Shown one piece after another: positions 13,423-14,511 of a DNA stretch of 14,511 nucleotides (position 1 is the first letter of the stretch; each line of letters starts with the position of its first letter). The DNA lies in contig URNI01000046.1 in assembly GCA_900549135.1 (NCBI GenBank), positions 1 through 14,511 of the forward strand, read 5' to 3'. Under the pieces are notes generated by a model that did no database searches, had not been told where the DNA came from, and saw only the letters and a list, made by a program, of their open reading frames with translations. This DNA comes from an uncultured Collinsella sp. GTDB lineage: Bacteria; Actinomycetota; Coriobacteriia; Coriobacteriales; Coriobacteriaceae. Position numbers and translations under genes: made by a program.

Positions 13423-14139
13423 ATGCTGCGTGCGATGATTGTGGATGATGAGGCGCCGGCTCGCTCGGAGCTTCGCTTCCTGCTCGAGCAAACGGGCAAG
13501 ATCGGCACGATCACGGAGGCGTCGAGCGTCCGCTCCGCCATCGAGATGCTTATGGAAAGTCGCGTGGATGTCGTGTTTCTCGATATCTCGATGCCCGGTG
13601 CCTCGGGCCTGCAATTTGCCGAGGCGCTGCATAAGCTCAAAAATCCGCCGGCGATCGTGTTTGTGACTGCGTATAGTGACCATGCGGTCGAGGCATTCGA
13701 CGTGGATGCCGTCGATTATCTGATGAAGCCGGTCGAGGAAGCTCGCTTGGATCGCGCGATCGAGAAGGTCATGCAACGCGCCAAGCCGGTTACGGACAGC
13801 AAGGTGACCATCGAGCGTATCCCGGTGGAAAAGGGCGGCCGCAAGGTGCTCATTCCCGTGGACGACATTCGCTTTATCATGGCCAAGGACGATTACTCCT
13901 GCATCTATACCGTCGATGATCGCTTTTTGTCGACGACCTCGCTGGCGCAGTTTGAGGCCAAGCTCTGCGACTTTGGCTTCTTCCGTGTTCACCGCCGCTA
14001 TATCGTCAACTTGGCGTGCGTTACGGACGTCGAGACGGTGCCCTCGGGCGCCATCCAGCTGGGCATTACGGGCGTCGACGAACGCGTGCCGGTTTCGCGC
14101 CGCCGCGTCGTGCCGCTCAAGAAGGCTCTGAGTCTCTAG
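13423..14139 (+). CDS. LytTR-family response regulator (second copy)
   Basis: Predicted 238-residue regulator paralogous to the one at 7519-8253. The receiver domain (about 1-118) has Asp8/Asp9, phospho-acceptor Asp54 in FLDISMPG, Thr82 and Lys102; the LytTR DNA-binding domain (about 128-236) has GGRKVLIP, RVHRRYIVNL and VPVSRRR. ATG 13423 is chosen with AAAGG at 13408-13412, ten bases upstream, a little far; an in-frame TTG at 13402 lies before that site, and ATG 13435 would cut into the first beta strand. It is the last gene of the glycosyltransferase-kinase-regulator unit and is followed at once by a terminator. The regulon is not known; no clear LytTR repeat was found in front of the glycosyltransferase gene. 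Confidence 0.94.
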   Translation: MLRAMIVDDEAPARSELRFLLEQTGKIGTITEASSVRSAIEMLMESRVDVVFLDISMPGASGLQFAEALHKLKNPPAIVFVTAYSDHAVEAFDVDAVDYLMKPVEEARLDRAIEKVMQRAKPVTDSKVTIERIPVEKGGRKVLIPVDDIRFIMAKDDYSCIYTVDDRFLSTTSLAQFEAKLCDFGFFRVHRRYIVNLACVTDVETVPSGAIQLGITGVDERVPVSRRRVVPLKKALSL

Positions 14140-14145
14140 CACACT

Positions 14146-14195
14146 GGCCCCGCAGCCCTGTAGACCCATCGTCTGCGGAGCCGTGGGGCTTTTTT
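14146..14195 (+). terminator. intrinsic terminator after the second regulator
   Basis: GCCCC 14147-14151 pairs with GGGGC 14185-14189 next to TTTTTT at 14190-14195; CCGCAG 14150-14155 can alternatively pair with CTGCGG 14173-14178. The stem is imperfect but the T-run is strong. Confidence 0.75.
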
Positions 14196-14234
14196 GTATG
14201 TATCTGCCGAATCGTTTTTTGCGGAAGGGATCCC

Positions 14235-14511
14235 ATGAACAGCGCAAGCGCCAAGCGCATCGACATCATCTCGGACACCCACGGCTATTTATCGCCTGCG
14301 CTCTTGGATGAGCTTGAGGGCGCAGACCTGATCATCCACGCCGGCGATCTCACGTCAGAGATGGACTACGAGCACCTATGCACCATCGCCCCCGTGCGGG
14401 CCGTACTGGGCAACAACGATTACTACCGCGACTACGGTCCCGATGTAGACCGTCTTGCGCTCTTTACCTACGAAGGCCTCAAATTCGCCGTAGCCCACTA
14501 CCGCGAAGACC
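14235..14511 (+). CDS. YfcE-like metallophosphodiesterase, 5' part only
   Basis: The first 92 codons of a gene that runs off the right edge. The calcineurin-like metallophosphoesterase marks are present in order: SDTHG at 13-17 (Asp14, His16), HAGDLT at 35-40 (Asp38), LGNNDYY at 58-64 (Asn61, Asp62), and His88 in AVAHY. This matches the small YfcE/MJ0936 phosphodiesterase group, which binds two divalent metals and cleaves phosphodiesters; the natural substrate is mostly unknown. Full members have about 160-180 residues, so about half is missing here. ATG 14235 has GGAAGGGA (14223-14230) four bases upstream. It follows a terminator, so it belongs to a new transcript. Confidence 0.88.
   Translation, partial: MNSASAKRIDIISDTHGYLSPALLDELEGADLIIHAGDLTSEMDYEHLCTIAPVRAVLGNNDYYRDYGPDVDRLALFTYEGLKFAVAHYRED

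Overview
The window looks like chromosomal DNA of a high-GC actinobacterium. The best guess is a gut Coriobacteriia member such as Collinsella: coding regions strongly prefer codons ending in C or G, Shine-Dalgarno sites are strong, and the mix of carbamate kinase, a C39-like protease with a disordered N-terminus and LytS/LytTR systems fits. The genus is an inference from style and gene content; there is no rRNA or other marker gene here.

Left part (1-1762). About 590 bases without a gene come first. Positions 1-260 are GC-rich and full of inverted repeats ending in a terminator-like hairpin; 261-588 is AT-rich and holds the control region of a carbamate kinase gene (589-1551). A strong terminator follows, then a nested palindromic repeat element (1659-1762) that supplies the stop codon of the converging gene.

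Middle-left (1759-6060). A membrane-anchored C39-like cysteine protease gene reads leftward. Divergent from it, after a 355-base region with several inverted repeats, are an APC-type amino acid permease and a binuclear-metal amidohydrolase. They are separated by 131 bases that can form a two-part hairpin, a possible pseudoknot and a palindrome touching the ribosome binding site. The pair is probably an uptake-and-hydrolysis unit, and it ends at a clear terminator.

Middle-right (6095-10651). A LytS-type sensor kinase and its LytTR response regulator form a two-gene operon. They are followed by a cytoplasmic zinc-dependent phospholipase C-like protein and an MFS transporter of the UMF1/Atg22-like type.

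Right part (10766-14511). After a terminator comes a three-gene unit: a family 2 glycosyltransferase whose stop overlaps the start of a second LytS-type kinase, then a second LytTR regulator, ended by a terminator. The first 92 codons of a YfcE-like metallophosphodiesterase run off the right edge.

The most striking overall feature is two same-architecture LytS/LytTR systems 4.5 kb apart. Both kinases have only two membrane helices plus a GAF-like domain instead of the usual five-helix LytS sensor. One pair adjoins a permease/amidohydrolase unit and the other is translationally coupled to a glycosyltransferase. No tRNA, rRNA, CRISPR array, transposase gene or integrase was seen.
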